9,758 bases of DNA from Ruminococcaceae bacterium UBA866 (lineage in GTDB: Bacteria > Bacillota > Clostridia > Oscillospirales > Ruminococcaceae), in the NCBI GenBank assembly GCA_002295325.1, contig DBGA01000018.1:13605-23362 (forward strand), read 5' to 3'. The stretch's first letter is position 1. The number at the start of each line of letters is the position of its first letter. Positions 6,665 to 9,758 of this stretch are shown in pieces. Under the pieces are notes generated by a model that had not been told where the DNA came from, ran no database searches, and saw only the letters and a program-made list of their open reading frames with translations. The position numbers and the translations under genes were made by a program.

Positions 6665-7921
6665 ATGGGTTTAAAATCATTACAAAAGTGGCAGCGGAAA
6701 GTGTTTATACTTTGCTGGATTGCCTACTCGCTTGGATATTTCTGCAGAGTTAACTTCTCGGTAGCACTGCCTGTAATACAACAAACATACAAATTGAGTA
6801 ATACAAGCATTGGATTAATCGGGAGCTCTTTATTCTGGGCATATGCAATAGGTCAACTGATTAATGGATATATAGGAGACAAAGTAGCGAGTCGTAAATA
6901 CATATTCATTGGACTGGCCTCTTCAGCTTTAATTAACATTGCCTTTGGATTTGCGAATAGCTTACCCATGATGATTATTTTGTGGGGAGCAAATGGCTTT
7001 TTTCAATCCATGTTATGGGGACCAATAATAAAGACACTTTCAAGCTGGTTTCAACCTCAAAAAAGAAACAAGGTAGCCATTGGAATATCCACAACGATGG
7101 TATCTGGATACCTAATGGCTTGGGGATTTTCAGGTTTAATACTCATTTATACATCTTGGAGATGGGTTTTCTATATTCCAGGGATTACGGTAATATTATT
7201 TGCTGGAATATGGTATATAATGATGAGAAACAATCCTGAAGAAGTTGGATTAACTTTACAGAGCCAAAGTGAAAAAATTGCAGAAAAAACAGAAAATGAA
7301 AAATACTATTCTTTATCGTTATGGCAGGTAATTAATAAAACAAAACTGATTCCTGTAGCGATAGCATGTATTACGCAAGGGTTTATTAGGGACAGCATTA
7401 CACTTTGGGGTCCTAAGTTTTTAATGGAAACTCAGCATTTGGAATTTAATGCTACGATAGGACTTATAATAATAATTCCTATTGTTAACTTTTTTGGAAT
7501 CGCATTTGCAGGTTGGCTAAATAAGAAGTTCAATTACCAAGAAAGGTTTACCAGTATAATATTATTTTCTGCAGGAGCAATTACATGTTTAGGACTGTTT
7601 GCTTTTTCTGGAAGTAATGTCTATATGAGTTTAATTTGTCTATACGGTGCCTCAGCTTTAATGGCTGGCTCAAATACATTGCTAATATCGATTATTCCTT
7701 TGCATTATAGCAAATATAATAAAACATCCTCGGTTGCTGGTCTGCTCGACTTCTGCTGCTATGCTGGGTCAGGAATTACAGGGATTATGACTGGATTTAT
7801 AGCTGATAAGGCTGGCTGGAACGGTGTTCTAATGTCTTGGATTATTGTAACTTTGGTAGGTGTAGTCTCAATTTCAATTGCGTGGATAGAGGAAAAAAAG
7901 ATTCCAAGAGAAAATATGTAA
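6665..7921 (+). CDS. MFS permease of the organophosphate:phosphate antiporter (OPA, GlpT/UhpT-like) type
   Basis: This is a 418-residue membrane transporter with about 12 hydrophobic helices in two halves, split by a charged loop near residues 190-220 (Asn-Asn-Pro-Glu-Glu-Val-Gly-Leu, then Lys/Glu-rich). The N-terminal Gly-Tyr-Phe-Cys-Arg28-Val-Asn-Phe and the Arg242 in Phe-Ile-Arg-Asp-Ser-Ile-Thr-Leu-Trp-Gly-Pro align by spacing with the two phosphate-binding arginines of E. coli GlpT (Arg45 and Arg269). Keeping both suggests a phosphorylated substrate such as a sugar phosphate or glycerol phosphate, though other organic anions are possible. Asn-Gly-Phe-Phe-Gln followed by Trp-Gly-Pro also fits the OPA family. 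The ATG follows AGAGGTGG (6654-6661). It is the first gene after a terminator and is probably co-transcribed with the oxidoreductase 17 bases downstream. Confidence 0.88.
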   Translation: MGLKSLQKWQRKVFILCWIAYSLGYFCRVNFSVALPVIQQTYKLSNTSIGLIGSSLFWAYAIGQLINGYIGDKVASRKYIFIGLASSALINIAFGFANSLPMMIILWGANGFFQSMLWGPIIKTLSSWFQPQKRNKVAIGISTTMVSGYLMAWGFSGLILIYTSWRWVFYIPGITVILFAGIWYIMMRNNPEEVGLTLQSQSEKIAEKTENEKYYSLSLWQVINKTKLIPVAIACITQGFIRDSITLWGPKFLMETQHLEFNATIGLIIIIPIVNFFGIAFAGWLNKKFNYQERFTSIILFSAGAITCLGLFAFSGSNVYMSLICLYGASALMAGSNTLLISIIPLHYSKYNKTSSVAGLLDFCCYAGSGITGIMTGFIADKAGWNGVLMSWIIVTLVGVVSISIAWIEEKKIPRENM

Positions 7922-7926
7922 ACCTT

Positions 7927-7932
7927 AGGGGG
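7927..7932 (+). promoter_or_regulatory. Ribosome binding site deciding the oxidoreductase start
   Basis: AGGGGG ends one base before ATG 7933 and six bases before ATG 7939. Only the second has normal spacing, so translation most likely starts at 7939. The longer open frame reaching back to 7837 lies inside the transporter gene and has no such site. Confidence 0.6.
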
Positions 7933-7938
7933 ATGACA

Positions 7939-9105
7939 ATGGTGGATAAAATTAAATTCGGAATTGTAGGAATGGGAGCCAGGGGTAAAAAAATAGCTGA
8001 GATTTTTCTGAAAAATGATAATATTGACTTAACCGCAGTATGTGACAATGATGATACTCAGCTTAAAGAATGGAAAAAAAAGTCAATAGATACTTATAAA
8101 GATTACGACAGATTTCTTCAGGATAGTCATGTTGATGCTGTGTTCATTGCAACACCTGATAGTATGCATGTAGATATGGTTTTAAAAGCTTCAAAAATGA
8201 ATAAACACATACTTTGCGAGAAACCTATTGGAATTAATAAAGATGAGGTAACTAGTATGTACAATGAAATAAAAGGACGGGATAACGTCTTTTTAGCAGG
8301 GTATGTACTTAGGTACGCTCCTCTTCTTCAAAAAGTTAAAAAGTTGATAGAGGGTGGGGTTATCGGAAAGCTAGTTAATGTTGAAGCAACGGATCATATT
8401 AACTATGGAGGATATGCTTTTTTTCATGATTGGCACAGAAAAAAAGTCAACACCCACTCCCTTCTATTGCAAAAAGCGACCCATAGCTTGGATATTATTA
8501 AATGGATGGTAGACTCTAAGCCAAAACTATTGGCGGCTTTTGGGGGTTTAGACGTTTTTGGTAGTAGAGGTGCGATTTCTCTTTTTGGACATACAATAGG
8601 CAATGATTTGCATTGCTGTGAATGTGATAATAGAATGACGTGTGGGGAAAGTATAGAAAACTGTGAAAAGATTAAAGACATAAAATGGTCTGACAACTGG
8701 CCTGACTCTTGTGTGTATTCAGATGAAGTGGATGTAGAGGACAATTTTACTGCCATGATTCAATATGAAAATGACGTAAAGCTCTCTTACACACTATGCC
8801 TATTTACCCCTGAGTATAAAAGGGAATACATATTTTTAGGGGATAAAGGAAAGTTACAGGTAGATGACACTACAAACACAATCACAATAACCTATAGGGG
8901 CTCAAAAGATACAGATATATATAAGGTAGTAGCACAAGGTAATCATATGGACGGAGACGAGGGGCTTGTAGAGGATTTTATAAAATGTTTCTACACAAAG
9001 TCTAAACCTATAGCATCACTCGAGGATTCTGTGATTAGTACTCTTACAGCACTCGAACTTCAAGATTCTGTGGATCATAAAAAGATAGTTACATTTAGCT
9101 TATAA
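7939..9105 (+). CDS. Gfo/Idh/MocA family oxidoreductase
   Basis: This is a cytoplasmic NAD(P)-dependent sugar or cyclitol oxidoreductase of 388 residues, a usual length for the family. The N-terminal Rossmann domain has Gly11-Met-Gly13-Ala-Arg-Gly16. The family Glu94-Lys95-Pro96 follows, with Lys95 the usual catalytic and cofactor-linked lysine. Lys179-x-x-His182-x-x-Asp185, then Trp, is the common active-site helix. A cysteine-rich insertion at 226-258 (Cys226, 227, 229, 235, 242, 258) resembles the Cys segment of one Gfo/Idh/MocA subgroup and might bind a metal; no metal is proven. The substrate cannot be read from sequence. Its place behind an OPA-type permease suggests it works on the imported compound or a product of it. 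Its stop overlaps that of the convergent regulator gene. Confidence 0.92.
   Translation: MVDKIKFGIVGMGARGKKIAEIFLKNDNIDLTAVCDNDDTQLKEWKKKSIDTYKDYDRFLQDSHVDAVFIATPDSMHVDMVLKASKMNKHILCEKPIGINKDEVTSMYNEIKGRDNVFLAGYVLRYAPLLQKVKKLIEGGVIGKLVNVEATDHINYGGYAFFHDWHRKKVNTHSLLLQKATHSLDIIKWMVDSKPKLLAAFGGLDVFGSRGAISLFGHTIGNDLHCCECDNRMTCGESIENCEKIKDIKWSDNWPDSCVYSDEVDVEDNFTAMIQYENDVKLSYTLCLFTPEYKREYIFLGDKGKLQVDDTTNTITITYRGSKDTDIYKVVAQGNHMDGDEGLVEDFIKCFYTKSKPIASLEDSVISTLTALELQDSVDHKKIVTFSL
9100..9105. other. Shared stop hexamer TTATAA of two convergent genes
   Basis: The palindrome TTATAA holds the stop of the oxidoreductase (TAA, 9103-9105, plus strand) and of the AraC gene (TAA on the minus strand at 9102-9100). 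The convergent coding regions overlap by six bases and leave no gap for a terminator between them. Confidence 0.9.
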
Positions 9106-9758
9106 TTCAGTTTGTAGAAAAGAAGCTTTATATTTCTGTGGGGGGCAACATTTTACTTTTTTAAATGCTTTTGAAAAGTATAGGGGGTCGATATAACCTA
9201 CACAAAAAGATATTTCTTTTACAGATAAATTCGAACCTTTTAATAATTCACAAGCTTTTTCCATTCTATACTCTGTAATATATTCCTTAGGGGAGATATT
9301 AAAATTATCTTTAAACATTGCACTAAAATAATTTCTACTTAGACCTAAGTTGCTTGCAATATTTTCTATAGTTATATTTTGAAAATAATTTTTCTCAATA
9401 TATTCCATGGATTTCCTTAGGTAGACATCTTGAGAGGATTCCATTTTTGGTGTATTATCGCTATTTTGCTCTATTAATTCGGAGAAGAACAAGTAAACCA
9501 GTCCAGTAAGGCGAATCTCTGAGGCCTTCTTAAGAGTAAAGGTAGTGTTCATATTTTCAAAACAGTCTTTAATAAATTCACTTTCCGCTATAAAGACTGG
9601 ATTGTCCTCACTAAGATTACAAGCTTTAAGATAGGATGCTGCTTTTAGCCCGCTAAAGCCTATCCATGAATATTTCCAGGGGTTACACTTATCAGCACTA
9701 TAAGATGCAGGAATGTTAGGAGATATAAGAAATCCCTGATTTTCATGTAGAATGTACG
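9100..9758 (-). CDS. AraC-family transcriptional regulator (5' end beyond window)
   Basis: This is a DNA-binding regulator read leftward. About 218 residues are visible, and the frame is open to the right edge, so the true start lies beyond 9758; the ATG at 9552 is internal. The edge-proximal part (Gly-Phe-Leu-Ile-Ser-Pro, later Asn-Pro-Trp-Lys-Tyr-Ser-Trp-Ile) is the end of a cupin-type sugar-sensing domain. The C-terminal part has both AraC helix-turn-helix units: one at about 9375-9289 (Ile-Glu-Asn-Ile-Ala, later Ser-Arg-Asn-Tyr-Phe) and one at about 9228-9130 (Val-Lys-Glu-Ile-Ser-Phe-x-Val-Gly-Tyr, later Tyr-Phe-Ser-Lys-Ala-Phe-Lys-Lys). In the final signature the usual Gly is Cys and the usual Arg is Lys. 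The gene converges on the oxidoreductase. Its promoter and possible partner genes are outside the window. It likely controls sugar-use genes here or to the right. Confidence 0.92.
   Translation of the reverse strand, partial: YILHENQGFLISPNIPASYSADKCNPWKYSWIGFSGLKAASYLKACNLSEDNPVFIAESEFIKDCFENMNTTFTLKKASEIRLTGLVYLFFSELIEQNSDNTPKMESSQDVYLRKSMEYIEKNYFQNITIENIASNLGLSRNYFSAMFKDNFNISPKEYITEYRMEKACELLKGSNLSVKEISFCVGYIDPLYFSKAFKKVKCCPPQKYKASFLQTEL

Noticed and set aside
7837..7938. N-terminal extension of the oxidoreductase back to 7837
   Set aside because: It lies inside the transporter gene in another frame, has no ribosome binding site, and precedes the natural Rossmann start of the family.
8424..8756. 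Minus-strand 110-codon open frame inside the oxidoreductase gene
   Set aside because: It is antisense to a well-supported coding region, with no ribosome binding site and no recognisable protein features.
9550..9552. ATG at 9552 as the start of the AraC-family gene
   Set aside because: The frame stays open to the window edge and encodes recognisable cupin-domain sequence upstream, so this Met is internal.

Overview
The window is an AT-rich stretch of carbohydrate-use genes. It most likely comes from a low-GC Gram-positive bacterium, probably of the Clostridia. The reasons are strong purine-rich ribosome binding sites before nearly every gene, an LPXTG sortase signal, a CUT1 sugar transporter with no ATPase gene beside it, and AT-leaning codon use. 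The exact genus cannot be told from the sequence.

Layout. (1) 1-2462, plus strand: the 3' end of a sugar-binding protein gene, then two membrane permeases of a CUT1 ABC importer. A perfect 12-bp hairpin lies between the binding protein and the first permease. (2) 2463-2671: a 209-bp gap with a 9-bp inverted repeat. (3) 2672-6187: a 1,171-residue secreted protein with a GH123-like (DUF4091-type) catalytic region, a duplicated beta-rich domain and a C-terminal CBM9-like domain. Right after its stop, in the +1 frame, the sequence continues as about 117 codons encoding a linker, an LPQTG motif, a hydrophobic span and a tail (6177-6530). This looks like the cell-wall anchor of the same protein cut off by a one-base frameshift. 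A good Rho-independent terminator follows (6548-6582). (4) 6665-9105, plus strand: a two-gene unit with an MFS permease of the organophosphate:phosphate antiporter (OPA) type and a Gfo/Idh/MocA oxidoreductase. (5) 9100-9758, minus strand: an AraC-family regulator that runs off the right edge. It converges on the oxidoreductase gene, and the two stop codons share the hexamer TTATAA.

How the parts may work together (inference): the secreted enzyme would attack a glycan outside the cell, possibly one with N-acetylhexosamine. The ABC importer would take up the released sugar, using an ATPase encoded elsewhere. The OPA-type permease and the oxidoreductase would handle a phosphorylated or oxidisable sugar derivative, and the AraC protein would be a sugar-responsive regulator of this or the next cluster. 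No mobile element, CRISPR array, tRNA, rRNA or defence system was seen. The least ordinary features are the frameshifted anchor of the secreted enzyme and the pairing of an OPA-type transporter with a glycan-use locus.
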